This document shows positions 9,858-20,759 of a DNA stretch of 64,000 nt, piece by piece. Under the pieces are notes generated by a model, which was not told the DNA's origin, made no database searches, and was given only the letters and a program-made list of their open reading frames with translations. The DNA lies in NCBI RefSeq assembly GCF_005082365.1, contig NZ_CP034900.1, positions 558,001 through 622,000 of the forward strand. Direction: 5' to 3'. The DNA is from Buchnera aphidicola (Artemisaphis artemisicola) (GTDB lineage: Bacteria > Pseudomonadota > Gammaproteobacteria > Enterobacterales > Enterobacteriaceae). Position 1 is the first letter of the stretch; the number at the start of each line of letters is the position of its first letter. The position numbers and the translations under genes are program-made.

Positions 9858-10568
9858 TTATAAATCTAAAGTAGATTCTAATGCAATCTTAATCATATTG
9901 TTAAAACTAGATTCTCTATCTTTAGAAGAAAGATATTTTTTATTGACAATATGATCAGATACTGTGCATATTGATAATGCTTTCGCTCGACATTCAGCAG
10001 CCATGGCATATATTCCAGCAGTCTCCATATCAACTCCAATGATATTATATTTCTTTAAAATATAAAGCATCTTTTCATTATCATTATAAAAAGAATCTGT
10101 CGTAAAAAAATTTCCAATAGATACTTTAACATTCATTAAATTTGCAATTTTTACTATATGACACATCATATCAAAATCTGCAATAGCAGCAAAATCATGA
10201 TTATTAAATCTTATTCTATTAACCTTAGAATCAGTAGATGCACCCATGCCAATAACTATGTCTCGCAACTGTATATCATCTCGTACAGCACCACAGGTTC
10301 CTATACGAATAATTTTTTTCACATGGTAATTTAGAAATAATTCTCTTACATAAAGAGAAGCTGATGGTATCCCTATTCCATGGCTCATTACTGATACTTT
10401 TCTATTTTTATAAAATCCAGAATAAGCCAACATTAAACGAGTACTATTTATTTGAATATAATTATTTAAATATTTTTCAGCAATATATTTTGCTCGTACT
10501 GGATCTCCTGGCATAAGTACTATATCTGAAAAATCATTGATTTTACTATCAATATGAGGCGTAGACAC
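9858..10568 (-). CDS. deoD: purine-nucleoside phosphorylase
   Basis: DeoD cleaves purine (deoxy)nucleosides with phosphate, giving base and pentose 1-phosphate. The 236 residues match E. coli (239). The phosphate-binding MPGDPVRAKYIAE, GIGIPSASLYVRE, the VDMETAGIYAMAA nucleoside pocket and the catalytic aspartate in CTVSDHIV are intact. It lies about 45 bp downstream of deoB, forming the tail of the deo operon; deoC and deoA are missing here. The pentose 1-phosphate goes to DeoB. Confidence 0.97.
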   Translation of the reverse strand: MSTPHIDSKINDFSDIVLMPGDPVRAKYIAEKYLNNYIQINSTRLMLAYSGFYKNRKVSVMSHGIGIPSASLYVRELFLNYHVKKIIRIGTCGAVRDDIQLRDIVIGMGASTDSKVNRIRFNNHDFAAIADFDMMCHIVKIANLMNVKVSIGNFFTTDSFYNDNEKMLYILKKYNIIGVDMETAGIYAMAAECRAKALSICTVSDHIVNKKYLSSKDRESSFNNMIKIALESTLDL

Positions 10569-10615
10569 TAATTTTTTCCTTTTGAATATAAAAAAATAGA
10601 ATATTTTAAGAATTG

Positions 10616-11839
10616 TTAAAGCATACTTTCACCATATAACATATCAGATAATAGAAAATATTTTGCAATAGTTTGACCTATATCAGAAAATGTTTTTCGA
10701 TGACCTAAGAAACGGTTTTTTATACCTGGAAAATATATTAGAATAGGAATGTTTTCTCGGGTGTGATTTGTTCCTTTCCAAGTTGGATCACATCCATGAT
10801 CTGCCGTTAAAATTAATAAATCATTTTTTTGAACTAAACTAATTATTTCAGGTAATTTAGAATCAAAAAATTCTAAACCTCTAGCATATCCAGATACATC
10901 ACGACGATGGCCCCATGTTGAATCAAAATCTACTAAATTAGTAAATATTATAGTATTATCTCTAGCTGATTTCATTTCACGAATTGTTGTGTTACATAAC
11001 TCATCAAGACCATTAGACTTAATGCTTCTACTGATTCCTACTCCAGCATAAATATCAGAAACTTTACCAATTGCAATGACTTTTCCATTTTTTTCATCTA
11101 TTAGTTTTTGAATTACTGTTTTAGCAAAAGGCTTAATTGAAAAATCGCGTCTATTACTTGTACGTTGAAAATCACGTTTATCTTTTCCAGTAAATGGTCT
11201 AGCAATTACTCTGGCAACGTTATATTTATTTTTATCTAAAATGGAACGAATAGTTTTGCATAATTTATAAAGATTTGATAAACCAAAAAAATTTTCATGA
11301 CAGGCAACTTGTAAAACAGAATCTGATGAAGTATATAAAATAGGTTTACCTGTCTCAATGTGTTCTTCGCCTAAATTGTAAATAATATCAGTTCCTGATG
11401 CATGACAGTTTCCAATGATTCCTTTTAGTTCTGATTTTTTTATAATTTTATTTAATAAATCCAAAGAAATACTGTTGGATTTATCCTTAAAATAAAACCA
11501 ATTATTTAAAACTGGTACGCCTGTAATTTCCCAGTGTCCTGAAGTAGTATCTTTTCCTGAAGATATCTCACTAGCAAAAGCATAGCTAGCAATAAGCTTG
11601 TTATTACCATTGAATCCTATTGGATATGTTCCAGTAGATTCTTTAGCTGCATGTATTAATCCTAATTTTATTAAATTAGGAATATATAAAGAACCTTGTC
11701 TTTTTATGTTAGCTTCTCCTAAAAAACACTTTTCTGCTATATGTCCTAATGTATTTGCACCAACATCATTAAATTTATACGCATCAATACTAGAACCAAT
11801 TCCAAAAGAATCTAAAACAATTAAAAAAACTCGTTTCAT
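10616..11839 (-). CDS. deoB: phosphopentomutase
   Basis: DeoB converts (deoxy)ribose 1-phosphate to the 5-phosphate, linking nucleoside salvage by DeoD to the pentose phosphate pathway. The 407 residues match E. coli exactly in length. Alkaline-phosphatase superfamily metal motifs are present: LDSFGIGSS near the N-terminus, the nucleophile threonine in [11 protein letters not shown], and [18 protein letters not shown] near residue 330. It sits between prfC and deoD, like the E. coli prfC to deoBD interval with the intervening genes deleted. Confidence 0.97.
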   Translation of the reverse strand: MKRVFLIVLDSFGIGSSIDAYKFNDVGANTLGHIAEKCFLGEANIKRQGSLYIPNLIKLGLIHAAKESTGTYPIGFNGNNKLIASYAFASEISSGKDTTSGHWEITGVPVLNNWFYFKDKSNSISLDLLNKIIKKSELKGIIGNCHASGTDIIYNLGEEHIETGKPILYTSSDSVLQVACHENFFGLSNLYKLCKTIRSILDKNKYNVARVIARPFTGKDKRDFQRTSNRRDFSIKPFAKTVIQKLIDEKNGKVIAIGKVSDIYAGVGISRSIKSNGLDELCNTTIREMKSARDNTIIFTNLVDFDSTWGHRRDVSGYARGLEFFDSKLPEIISLVQKNDLLILTADHGCDPTWKGTNHTRENIPILIYFPGIKNRFLGHRKTFSDIGQTIAKYFLLSDMLYGESML

Positions 11840-11886
11840 TTTTAAAATTCCAAAATTACATATAAAAATATTTTTTAATTTTTAAA

Positions 11887-13467
11887 TTATTGTTCTCGTA
11901 TTTTATCAAATACAATATCATTGTATTGAACCATAATTACATTTAAATTAGCAATGCTAGGTGCTAAATATATCAATTGATTACAAGCATCATATGCTAA
12001 AAAAGAACTATTATTTTTTTTAAAATTATATAAACTATAATTATTTTTAGATCTGATCCAACGAGCGATAGTAATATTGATTTTCTCATACATTGCATTT
12101 ATATTATATTCTATTCTTAAACGTTCAATAACAACATCAAATTGCAATATTCCAATTGCACCTAAAATTATGTTATTATTTATAATTGGCCGAAATACTT
12201 GTATAGCTCCTTCTTCTGATAACTGAATCAAACCTTTCATTAATTGTTTTTGTTTAAGAGGATCAGCTAAATAAATACGTCGAAATATTTCTGGAGCAAA
12301 ACTAGGTATACCGATAAATTTAATTTCTTCTCCTTGTGTAAAAGTATCTCCTATTTTAATTGTACCATGATTATGAAGTCCTATAACATCACCAGGATAA
12401 GCTTCATTTATTAAAATTCTATCACCAGCTAAAAAGGAAAAAGCATCAGAAATAGTTATATATTTTTTTATACGTACATGTTTTAATTTCATTCCTTTTT
12501 GATATTGTCCTGAAACAATTCTCATAAAAGCAATTCTATCACGGTGTTTTAAATCCATATTAGCTTGAATTTTAAATATAAATCCTGTAAATTTTTTTTC
12601 TTCAGGATGTACTCGTCTTGCATTACTTTGACGATATAATGGAGGAGGAGCCCATTGTGCTAAACTAGATAAAACATGATCGATTCCAAAATTTTTTAAT
12701 GCACTTCCAAAAAAAATAGGTGTAGCATTTCCTGTCAAAAACTTTTTATTATCAAATTTCGAATATACGTTAGTTATTAATTCTAATTCTTGACGTGTAT
12801 ATTTAGATAAATCTTTTCCAAGATATTGATCTAATAAAATATTAGACAAACTAAAAAAATTTACATCATGCAATAAAATGTTTTTTTTATATAAATAAAT
12901 AACTTTGTCATAAATATGATAAATACCTTTAAAATTTTTTCCACAACTTATAGGCCAAGTAATTGGAATACAAGATAGTTGCAATTCTTTTTCAATTTCA
13001 TCTAAAATATCTATTGGTTCACGACTATTACGATCTAGTTTATTAATAAAAGTAATAATTGGAATATTATGAACTCGACTTACTTCTATTAATTTTCTAG
13101 TTCTTTCTTCTATGCCTTTTGCCGCATCAATAATGACTAAACAACAATCTACAGCAGTTAGAATACGATATGTGTCTTCTGAAAAATCTTCATGACCTGG
13201 TGTATCTAATAAATTCATTAAAATATCTTTATAAGAAAATTGCATGACAGAAGTAGTTACAGAAATACCTCTCTCTCGTTCAATAGTCATCCAATCCGAT
13301 TTAGCATATTTTCTATTTCCTCTTCCTTTGATTGTTCCAATAGTTCGAATTGCTTTTCCTAAAAATAACATTTTTTCAGTAATAGTAGTTTTTCCCGCAT
13401 CAGGATGAGAAATGATAGCAAAAGTTCTTCTTTTACTTATTTCTTTTTTATAATTTAAATTAAACAT
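11887..13467 (-). CDS. prfC: peptide chain release factor 3
   Basis: RF3 is the GTPase that recycles RF1 and RF2 after termination. The 526 residues match E. coli (529). G1 (SHPDAGKTT), G2 ([10 protein letters not shown]), G3 ([10 protein letters not shown]) and G4 (FINKLDR) motifs are all present in the first 150 residues, followed by the beta-barrel domain and the class-specific C-terminal domain ([15 protein letters not shown]). RF3 is dispensable in E. coli, so its full retention is noteworthy. It is the upstream gene of prfC-deoB-deoD. Confidence 0.97.
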   Translation of the reverse strand: MFNLNYKKEISKRRTFAIISHPDAGKTTITEKMLFLGKAIRTIGTIKGRGNRKYAKSDWMTIERERGISVTTSVMQFSYKDILMNLLDTPGHEDFSEDTYRILTAVDCCLVIIDAAKGIEERTRKLIEVSRVHNIPIITFINKLDRNSREPIDILDEIEKELQLSCIPITWPISCGKNFKGIYHIYDKVIYLYKKNILLHDVNFFSLSNILLDQYLGKDLSKYTRQELELITNVYSKFDNKKFLTGNATPIFFGSALKNFGIDHVLSSLAQWAPPPLYRQSNARRVHPEEKKFTGFIFKIQANMDLKHRDRIAFMRIVSGQYQKGMKLKHVRIKKYITISDAFSFLAGDRILINEAYPGDVIGLHNHGTIKIGDTFTQGEEIKFIGIPSFAPEIFRRIYLADPLKQKQLMKGLIQLSEEGAIQVFRPIINNNIILGAIGILQFDVVIERLRIEYNINAMYEKINITIARWIRSKNNYSLYNFKKNNSSFLAYDACNQLIYLAPSIANLNVIMVQYNDIVFDKIREQ

Positions 13468-14533
13468 ATATACACTTATTTTAAAATACTGAATTTTAAT
13501 GATTGTTAAAAATTTTATAATAAATCATCATTTATCTAATTAAAAATTACATGCAAATCTATTTTTCAAAAATCTTATTTAAGATTTTTAAATTTATTAA
13601 ATAAAACAGTAATATAATATAAATTTATTTTAAATAAGCAATGGATTTCATCTAATCAAACATTCAATTGTATCAAATATATATTTAGTGCATTATTTAT
13701 ATCTATATATAAAAAATTTTTAAAATTAAATATATACAAAAAAAATCTATATAAATAAAAATACAGTTTTACATCTAAATATACGTAATATTATTATAAA
13801 GATTATTTCCTTATTATTCTTGATAAAGTTAATACACGAAAATTATATAGTTAAAATTTTAAACTTATCTATTAATTATATTAAAAATAATTTTACCAAA
13901 ACTTAAAAAATCTTTTACTACTAATAGAGTAAATTACTTTATTTAAGATTTAATCCAATTATTTAAAAAAAATGATTATTTTACAATCAACATAATTGAA
14001 TAATTATGCATTTTTTAAAAAAACAACTAAATCATAAGATAATTATTAAAATAATTTTTTTAATTTTAAATTTTTAATAAAGATAGTACAAAAAAAATTT
14101 TTTATTTCAATAAAGCAATTTATATAGACTTAGCAATTACAATTCTATTAAAAATAAATTTATCTTTAGTAATTAATATATAAAAATCTCTATTAGAACT
14201 ATTTAAAATTCTTTTTTTATTAAATATATAATTAATTTTTAGATATATATAAAATAAGTAATATTCTTTAAAAATAGTATTTTTACAAATAATTATTAAA
14301 AATAATATTAATTCTACATGGTATATATTAATGAGAGTTGAAATGAACGGATATGAAGAAGATTTCTTATTTAATAAAAAGTTAGAATAAAGAATAAATT
14401 AGAAAGAAAGTTAGTAAAAAAAGTCAATTTAATTTTTTATAATTAAAGAATTTCAACAAAAACAAAGAAAATATTTTTATTTTATTTAGACGTAAATTTC
14501 TTATTATAAAAAATAAACATTTATTTAATAAAA
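13468..14533. other. gene-free stretch between prfC and nfuA
   Basis: About 1.07 kb with no open frame of note. It contains the prfC promoter region. In E. coli yjjG and rimI lie immediately upstream of prfC; minus-strand fragments at about 13530-13720 vaguely resemble the C-terminal acetyl-CoA-binding part of a GNAT acetyltransferase such as RimI, but the match is weak. A 19-codon frame at 14331-14390 on the plus strand has a plausible composition but no recognisable product. Confidence 0.65.
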
Positions 14534-15109
14534 TTAATAAAAAGAATGTTGTCCATGTAGATGATCTGTTTGATCACAAACTTTTGTAATTTCAGGAAAA
14601 GAAGCTAATAATTTTTTTTCAACTGTCTCTTTTAAAGTTAATTCAATCATTGAACATCCGTTGCAACCTCCACTAAATTGTATTATAGCAGTTCCGTTAT
14701 CATGCAGTTCAATTAAATTTACTTGTCCTCCGTGACTTGATAACTGAGGATTAATTTCTACATTCAGAAAATATTTTATTTTTTCTTCTAATGAAAGATT
14801 TTTTTGAGAAATATTAATTTTAGCATATGGTGCTTTCAATGTTAATTGTGAACTAATATTATCTATTACAAGATCAATTTCAGAGTTTTTAAAATAAGAA
14901 ATTATATCTTTATTAAGATATACAAAAAAACCATTATATTTTAATTTAACATCTGATTCTTCTATCTCATTTTCAGGACAAAACGCAACTCCACATTCTG
15001 CAGTAGGTGTGCCTGGATTTACGATAAAAACACGTATTTGAGTACCAATGGGTTCATTTAATAAAAGTTGTTTAAAATGTTTTTGTGCATTTTGAGAAAT
15101 AGTTATCAT
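14534..15109 (-). CDS. nfuA: Fe-S biogenesis protein NfuA
   Basis: NfuA carries [4Fe-4S] clusters to target enzymes. The 191 residues match E. coli in length: an N-terminal degenerate A-type domain (residues 1-95; [10 protein letters not shown] retains some cysteines) and a C-terminal Nfu domain with the cluster ligands in [11 protein letters not shown] (near residues 149-152). Likely clients encoded in this window include MutY and HemW. It is divergent from bioH; gntX, which lies between them in E. coli, has been lost. Confidence 0.97.
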   Translation of the reverse strand: MITISQNAQKHFKQLLLNEPIGTQIRVFIVNPGTPTAECGVAFCPENEIEESDVKLKYNGFFVYLNKDIISYFKNSEIDLVIDNISSQLTLKAPYAKINISQKNLSLEEKIKYFLNVEINPQLSSHGGQVNLIELHDNGTAIIQFSGGCNGCSMIELTLKETVEKKLLASFPEITKVCDQTDHLHGQHSFY

Positions 15110-15235
15110 AAATTTTATTGTAATAAAAATGTTTTATGTTAATAATATATTACTAATTTATTTAAAAAAAAACAAGAAAATTTATTTTTACATTAATATT
15201 TTACATATAATATAATCTTGTATTAAAGAGAAAAA

Positions 15236-16002
15236 ATGAATAATTTTAATTGGGATACTATAGGAACAGGAAATATTAATATAATTTTATTAAATGGATG
15301 GGCTGTTGATTCTAAAATATGGTTTTTTATTATTAACAAACTTGATTTTTTTTTAAATTTTATCTAATTGATTTACCTGGTTGTGGAAAAAATAAAAATA
15401 TACCTTCTATGACAATAGATAATATAATTGAACTATTAAATAATAAAATGCCTAAAAATGCTATCTGGTTAGGGTGGTCAATAGGCGGATTAATTGCAAG
15501 TCGTTTTGCATTGCATTATCCTAAGAATATTTTAGCTATAATTAGTGTTGCCTCTTCTCCATGTTTTATAGCAAAAAAAAACTGGCCAGGAATTACAAAA
15601 TGTACAGTATATCGTTTTTATAAAAATCTAAAAACAAACTACTATGAAACATTACATACGTTTCTAACTTTACAACAAAGAAATCTAATAAATTCAATAG
15701 AACTAAAAAAAATAATATATTCTCAAAATAAACCTAGTATAAAATTATTAATAGAAGGTCTAAAAATAATTTGTTCAGTAGATTTACGTTTAGAAATAAC
15801 TTATATTAAAGTACCGGTACTAAGAATATATGGTGCAATGGATAGCTTGGTTCCTAAAAAAATATCAAGTATACTTGATGATAAATGTCCTGATACTTAT
15901 TCGGTTATTATAGAAAAAGCTGCTCATACTCCATTTATTTCTCATCAAAAAGAATTTTGTACTATTTTACTAAATTTTAAAAAGTTACTCTTAAAATATT
16001 AA
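15236..16002 (+). pseudogene. bioH: bioH, pimeloyl-ACP methyl ester esterase, one-base frameshift
   Basis: BioH releases pimeloyl-ACP for biotin synthesis. The frame opens at 15236 (MNNFNWDTIGTGN, then ILLNGWAVDSKIW) and hits a stop after 43 codons. Adding one T to the T9 run at 15346-15354 joins it to the remaining frame, giving about 255 residues, the E. coli length is 256. The catalytic serine in LGWSIGGL, the aspartate in GAMDSLVP and the histidine in KAAHTPF are all intact. This suggests a recent indel, slippage-rescued expression, or a sequencing error. The downstream part alone (from 15409) would lack the first strands of the hydrolase fold. Confidence 0.9.
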
Positions 16003-16007
16003 TCTAA

Positions 16008-16026
16008 GGCCCCAAAATCTGGGGCT
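16008..16026. terminator. G+C-rich hairpin between bioH and ssb
   Basis: GCCCC and GGGGC form a 5-bp G+C stem (extended by a G-U pair) around a 7-nt loop, just after the bioH stop and before the convergent ssb stop. Such G+C clusters are rare here. There is no strong T tail on either side, so the terminator call is moderate. Confidence 0.5.
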
Positions 16027-16055
16027 ATAATAAACTATATCTATATATTAGTATT

Positions 16056-16565
16056 TTAAAAAGGAATTTCATCATCAAAATCTATATCTGAAGACGCATT
16101 AATTAAATCTTGATTTGATTTGTATGTTTCTGTTTTTTTGTTAAAATCTGATTTTTCTATTTTGTTTGTTTTAATTGAATTATTATCGTTTGTTGTTGTT
16201 GTTTGCAAATTGGAATTACGACTACCTAGCATTTGCATAGTACCTCCAATATTTACAATAATTTCAGTAGTATAACGTTCTAAACCGTTTTGATCTTGCC
16301 ATTTTCTTGTTTGCAATGATCCTTCAATATATACTTGAGAACCTTTACGAAGATATTCACCGGCAATTTCTGCTAACTTACCAAATAACACTATTCGATG
16401 CCATTCTGTTTTCTCTTTATTTTCTCCAGTGTTTTTATCTTTCCAATTTTCTGAAGTTGCTAAAGTCATATTCACTACTGCATTACCATTAGGCATATAA
16501 CGCACTTCAGGATCTTGTCCTAAATGTCCAATAAGAATAACTTTATTAACACCTCTGCTTGCCAT
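16056..16565 (-). CDS. ssb: single-stranded DNA-binding protein
   Basis: SSB coats single-stranded DNA in replication and repair. The start is placed at [20 protein letters not shown], matching E. coli; the frame to 16601 adds 12 residues not seen in the family. The OB fold occupies residues 1-112 ([21 protein letters not shown]). A linker rich in Asn, Thr and Lys follows, then the acidic tip DFDDEIPF, the docking site for repair and replication partners, fully conserved. It is divergent from dnaB. Confidence 0.98.
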   Translation of the reverse strand: MASRGVNKVILIGHLGQDPEVRYMPNGNAVVNMTLATSENWKDKNTGENKEKTEWHRIVLFGKLAEIAGEYLRKGSQVYIEGSLQTRKWQDQNGLERYTTEIIVNIGGTMQMLGSRNSNLQTTTTNDNNSIKTNKIEKSDFNKKTETYKSNQDLINASSDIDFDDEIPF

Positions 16566-16912
16566 AATACAAAACTCCAATTTAAAATTGATATAATACA
16601 TATTATAACTTTTATTTGAACATGGAAACTATCTTATTTAGTATTATAAATTTTATAAAAATATCATCTTGTTTCGAACAGTTTCTTAGAATCTAGAATA
16701 ATAAAAATTTATATATTTGTGAGATAATTATGAAAAAAAAATTTTTGTAAGAAAAAATCTTTATTCTATAGATCAATGTTTTTATATTCTAATTTTTAGG
16801 CATAAAAAATAAATAATGACTTAAAATAGATTAGTCCTTAGATAGTGTATTATTGAAATATTAATATATAATTTTAAAAAAAATTGACTAAATAACGGTA
16901 TATGCAATAAAT
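16566..16912. other. divergent control region ssb-dnaB
   Basis: About 350 bp between the divergent starts of ssb and dnaB, with no gene; it must carry both promoters. Candidate TTGACT (about 16883) and TTGAAA boxes occur upstream of dnaB, but the former would put transcription start almost on the dnaB ATG, so no promoter is assigned. uvrA, divergent from ssb in E. coli, is absent. Confidence 0.6.
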
Positions 16913-18292
16913 ATGGCTAAAAATAAATTATATTTAAACCAAATTAATAGATTAAAAATTCCTCCTCATTCTTTAGAAGCAGAACAGTCAGTATTAGGTG
17001 GTTTAATGTTAGATAATGAGCAATGGGATACAGTTGCAGAACATGTTGTTGCTGATGATTTTTTCAGTAAACCTCATCGTTTAATATTTCAAGAAATGCA
17101 ACAACTTCTAGATCTAGGGCATCCCATTGATCTGATAACTCTATCTGAATCTTTAGAGCAAAAAGGAAAATTAGAAAGTGTAGGTAGATTTTCTTATTTA
17201 GCAGAATTATCAAAAAATACTCCTAGTACAGCAAATATTACTGCATATGCTGATATAGTTCGAGAACGTGCAATAGTAAGAGAAATGATATTAGTAGCTA
17301 ATAAAATAGCTAATGCTGGATACGATACTAAAGGTCGAAAAAGTGAAGAATTATTAGATTATGCAGAATCAAGCGTATTTAAAATTGCAGAAAAGCGTTT
17401 TAAAAAAGATTCAGGTCCAAAAAATATTGAACAAATTCTTGATGAAACTATTTCTAGTATTGAAAAATTATTTCTATCTCCTCATGATGGTGTAACCGGA
17501 ATAAACACAGGATATCAAGATCTAAATAAAAAAACATCAGGATTACAACGATCTGAACTGATTATCATTGCTGCACGACCTTCAATGGGAAAAACAACAT
17601 TTGCAATGAATTTATGTGAAAATGCCGCGATGCTTTATGATAAACCGGTTCTTATATTTAGTTTAGAAATGCCTGGAGAACAAATTATGATGCGCATGTT
17701 AGCATCACTATCTAGAGTTAATCAAGCAAGAATTAGAACAGGACAATTAAATGATGAAGATTGGGCTCGTATGTCTGGAACAATTAATATTTTATTGAAA
17801 AAAAAGAATATTTATATTGATGATTCTTCAGCTTTAACTCCTAGCGAAGTACGTTCAAGAGCACGTCGTATTTATCGTGAAAATAATGGATTAACTTTAA
17901 TTATGGTAGATTATCTACAGTTAATGCGAGTACCTTCTTTATCTGAAAATAGAACTCTTGAAATCGCAGAAATATCTAGAACTTTAAAAGCCTTAGCAAA
18001 AGAATTACAAGTTCCCGTAATAGCATTATCACAATTGAATCGATCTTTAGAACAAAGATCTGATAAAAGACCAGTGAATTCAGATTTACGCGAATCAGGT
18101 TCTTTAGAACAAGATGCTGATTTAATAATGTTTATATATCGGGATGAAATTTATCATGAAAATAGTGATTTTAAAGGCATAGCAGAGATAATAATAGGTA
18201 AACAAAGAAACGGTCCTGTTGGAACAGTATGTTTAACGTTTAACGGACACTGGTCTAGATTTGATAACTATTCTAGCACTAAATATGATTAA
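16913..18292 (+). CDS. dnaB: replicative DNA helicase DnaB
   Basis: DnaB is the hexameric 5'-3' helicase that drives the replication fork. The 459 residues cover the N-terminal primase-interacting domain (PPHSLEAEQSVLGGLMLDNEQWD, residues 17-39), the linker and the RecA-like motor. Walker A is ARPSMGKTT; the DnaB-specific FSLEMPGEQIMMRMLAS, Walker B LIMVDYLQLM and the arginine-finger region SDLRESGSLEQDADL are intact. It is slightly shorter than E. coli (471) at the N-terminus. Confidence 0.98.
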   Translation: MAKNKLYLNQINRLKIPPHSLEAEQSVLGGLMLDNEQWDTVAEHVVADDFFSKPHRLIFQEMQQLLDLGHPIDLITLSESLEQKGKLESVGRFSYLAELSKNTPSTANITAYADIVRERAIVREMILVANKIANAGYDTKGRKSEELLDYAESSVFKIAEKRFKKDSGPKNIEQILDETISSIEKLFLSPHDGVTGINTGYQDLNKKTSGLQRSELIIIAARPSMGKTTFAMNLCENAAMLYDKPVLIFSLEMPGEQIMMRMLASLSRVNQARIRTGQLNDEDWARMSGTINILLKKKNIYIDDSSALTPSEVRSRARRIYRENNGLTLIMVDYLQLMRVPSLSENRTLEIAEISRTLKALAKELQVPVIALSQLNRSLEQRSDKRPVNSDLRESGSLEQDADLIMFIYRDEIYHENSDFKGIAEIIIGKQRNGPVGTVCLTFNGHWSRFDNYSSTKYD

Positions 18293-18608
18293 ATATTAAA
18301 AGATTTTTTTCATTATTAAAAAAACAAAATATATACTATAAGTATCAAAAAATATTTTTTTAATTATTTAACAATAAAAAAATTAATCTTTTTAAATAAA
18401 TTATTTAAATATCAAAATCTATTAAATTTTATAAATTTAAAATTTTTATAAACATGCATTTATAAAAATATTTAAAAAAACAACAAAATAATTAAAATAA
18501 TATTATTTTAGCTTTAAAAATGTCACTAATTAAAAATATCATCTATTTATAAAACAATTATTAAATTATATTTATAAAACAATTATTAAATTAATTAAGA
18601 GAAAATAT
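18293..18608. other. intergenic region with a 25-bp direct repeat
   Basis: About 315 bp between dnaB and gshB with no gene. TTTATAAAACAATTATTAAA occurs twice with a 25-bp period at 18546 and 18571, directly upstream of gshB, probably a recent slippage duplication. In E. coli rsmE (yggJ) precedes gshB; no remnant was recognised. Confidence 0.65.
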
Positions 18609-19571
18609 ATGTATAAAAAAAATAATTTGAAACTTGGAATAATAATGGATTCTATTGAATCAATTAACATTAAAAAAGATTCAAGTTTTGCTATTTTACT
18701 AGAAGCTCAAAAAAGAAATCATGCAATTTATTATATGAAAATGAATGATCTTTATTTAAAAAATGGCAATCCATATGCAAAAACTCGTATAATAAAATTA
18801 ATTAAAAATACGCAAAAATGGCATGAAATTATTCAAGAAAAAAATATATCTTTAAATGAACTAGATGTTATTTTGATGAGAAAAGATCCTCCATTTAATA
18901 CTGAATTTATTTATTCAACTTATATTTTAGAACGTGCAGAAGAAAAAGGTGTATTAATTATTAACAAACCTCAAAGCTTAAGAGACTGTAATGAAAAAAT
19001 GTTTATATCTTGGTTTCCTGAATTAATCACTAATACTTTAGTCACAAGAAATATTTCTAAAATACGAGATTTTTGGATAGAACATCAAGATATTATAATA
19101 AAGCCATTAAATGGGATGGGAGGGGCTAGTATTTTTCGTATTAAAAAAAATGATCCTAATTTTACAGTTATTGCTGAAATTATGACGAATTATGAAAGAA
19201 AATATTGTATGATTCAAAGTTTTCTGAAAGATGTAGAATTTGGTGATAAAAGAATTTTAGTTATCAATGGAGAAGCAGTTTCTTGGTGTTTAGCTAGAAT
19301 TCCATCTCTTGGAGAAACAAGAGCTAATTTAGCTGTTGGAGGAAACGGTAAAGTACAAAAATTAACTCAAATAGATTGGAAAATAGCAAACTACTTATCT
19401 CCTATTTTAAAAAAAAGAGGATTAATTTTAGTTGGATTAGATGTAATAGGTGATAAATTAACAGAAATAAACGTTACAAGTCCAACATGTATTTGTGAAA
19501 TTGAATCAGAAACAAAAATTTCTATTACTGGTATGTTATTAGATTACATTGAAAAAAAAATATTAAAATAG
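18609..19571 (+). CDS. gshB: glutathione synthetase
   Basis: GshB joins gamma-glutamylcysteine and glycine with ATP, giving glutathione. The 320 residues match E. coli (316). The N-terminal LGIIMDSIESINIKKDSSF, the ATP-grasp segments NGMGGASIFRI (near residue 175) and YCMIQSFLKDVEFGDKRI, and the Mg ligands in ITEINVTSPTCICEI are intact. It starts the gshB-ruvX pair 11 bp apart; yqgE, which sits between them in E. coli, is gone. Confidence 0.97.
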   Translation: MYKKNNLKLGIIMDSIESINIKKDSSFAILLEAQKRNHAIYYMKMNDLYLKNGNPYAKTRIIKLIKNTQKWHEIIQEKNISLNELDVILMRKDPPFNTEFIYSTYILERAEEKGVLIINKPQSLRDCNEKMFISWFPELITNTLVTRNISKIRDFWIEHQDIIIKPLNGMGGASIFRIKKNDPNFTVIAEIMTNYERKYCMIQSFLKDVEFGDKRILVINGEAVSWCLARIPSLGETRANLAVGGNGKVQKLTQIDWKIANYLSPILKKRGLILVGLDVIGDKLTEINVTSPTCICEIESETKISITGMLLDYIEKKILK

Positions 19572-19582
19572 AGATCAGAAAA

Positions 19583-19996
19583 ATGATTATACTTTCATTT
19601 GATTTTGGTATGAAAAAAATAGGAGTAGCAGTAGGAGAAGATGTTACTAAAAAAGGAAGGCCTTTAATAGTTTTAAAAGCGTTAAATGGAAATCCAAATT
19701 GGAATATTATAAAAAATTTAATTGAATATTGGCATCCTAAATTTATTATTGTTGGTTTGCCATTAAATATTAATGGCACAAAACAAGATATCACTAATAA
19801 ATCAGAAAAATTCGCTAATATATTAAAATATAAATTTAATATAATTGTAAAAATGCACGATGAACGTTTAACTACAGTTGAAGCTAAATCCATAATGTTT
19901 AAAAAAAGAGGTTTTAAAGCATTGAAACAAGCAAAGATTCATTCTTTTGCTGCCGTCGTTATATTAGAAAGTTGGCTGAATCTAAATATAAAATAA
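19583..19996 (+). CDS. ruvX: putative pre-16S rRNA nuclease YqgF/RuvX
   Basis: This RNase H-fold protein of the YqgF family matures the 5' end of 16S rRNA in E. coli; a Holliday-junction role was proposed earlier. The 137 residues are full length. The catalytic acids lie in LSFDFGMKKIGVAVGE (residue 6), VGLPLNINGT and DERLTTVEA. It lies 11 bp behind gshB and is cotranscribed with it. YqgF is near-universal in bacteria, which fits its survival. Confidence 0.95.
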   Translation: MIILSFDFGMKKIGVAVGEDVTKKGRPLIVLKALNGNPNWNIIKNLIEYWHPKFIIVGLPLNINGTKQDITNKSEKFANILKYKFNIIVKMHDERLTTVEAKSIMFKKRGFKALKQAKIHSFAAVVILESWLNLNIK

Positions 19997-20041
19997 AATT
20001 TTTTTGTATATAAGATATTAAATTTTAAAAAAGAGAAAACA

Positions 20042-20722
20042 ATGAATTATATTTATCTAAATTTTAAAAATTTAAAAAAAAATATAGAAAATATTATTAT
20101 TGAAAATAATATTTTAATAAAAAAAATTAAAATAATAGCGGTTAGTAAAAATCAAAATATTAATACACTCAAAAAAACAATATTATTAGGAATAAATAAT
20201 TTTGGAGAAAATTATCTACAAGAAAGCATTCCAAAAATAAAAAAGTTAAAAAAATATAATATTATTTGGCATTTTATTGGTAAGATACAGTCTAATAAAG
20301 TTAAAATGATTACTAAATATTTTGATTGGTGTCAAACAGTTGATAGAAAAAAAATCGCTTTTTTATTAAATAAACATAGACCTAAAAATCTACTGCCAAT
20401 AAACGTATTAATACAAGTCAACGTATCTCAAGATTTACACAAAAATGGCATTAATATAAAGGATTGTTATCAATTAGCAGAAATAGTTTCTTCAATGTCT
20501 AATGTTTGCTTGAGAGGAGTGATGGCCATGCCTTCAATAACGACAAATATTATTGAAAATAAAAAACAATATGAAACGATAAAATTTATCTTTAAACAAT
20601 TAAAAGATAAATATAAATCAATAGATACTTTATCATTAGGTACAAGTAATGATATAAAAGAATCATTATTAGCTACAAGTAATATGATAAGAATTGGACG
20701 CAATATTTTTAATAAGCAATAA
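20042..20722 (+). CDS. yggS: pyridoxal phosphate homeostasis protein YggS
   Basis: YggS binds pyridoxal phosphate and controls its free level, with effects on amino acid and keto-acid metabolism. The 226-residue TIM-barrel protein has the PLP lysine in AVSKNQN (residue about 36), and the family motifs FGENYLQE, WHFIGKIQSNK and GVMAMPS, ending with the phosphate-binding LGTSNDIKESL and RIGRNIF. E. coli carries yggT, yggU and rdgB between this gene and hemW; all are missing here, leaving about 37 bp. Confidence 0.95.
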   Translation: MNYIYLNFKNLKKNIENIIIENNILIKKIKIIAVSKNQNINTLKKTILLGINNFGENYLQESIPKIKKLKKYNIIWHFIGKIQSNKVKMITKYFDWCQTVDRKKIAFLLNKHRPKNLLPINVLIQVNVSQDLHKNGINIKDCYQLAEIVSSMSNVCLRGVMAMPSITTNIIENKKQYETIKFIFKQLKDKYKSIDTLSLGTSNDIKESLLATSNMIRIGRNIFNKQ

Positions 20723-20759
20723 TATCATATGAAAAAAATTCAAAAAAGATAAAAATATC

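Noticed and set aside
9742-9954. 70-codon plus-strand frame starting MSERLKEHAWK
   Set aside because: It begins inside tRNA-Ser; this translation is the familiar artefact of serine tRNA genes, and the rest runs antisense to deoD.
14331-14390. Short plus-strand frame MRVEMNGYEEDFLFNKKLE
   Set aside because: Only 19 codons, no family recognised, no clear ribosome site; too little to call a gene.
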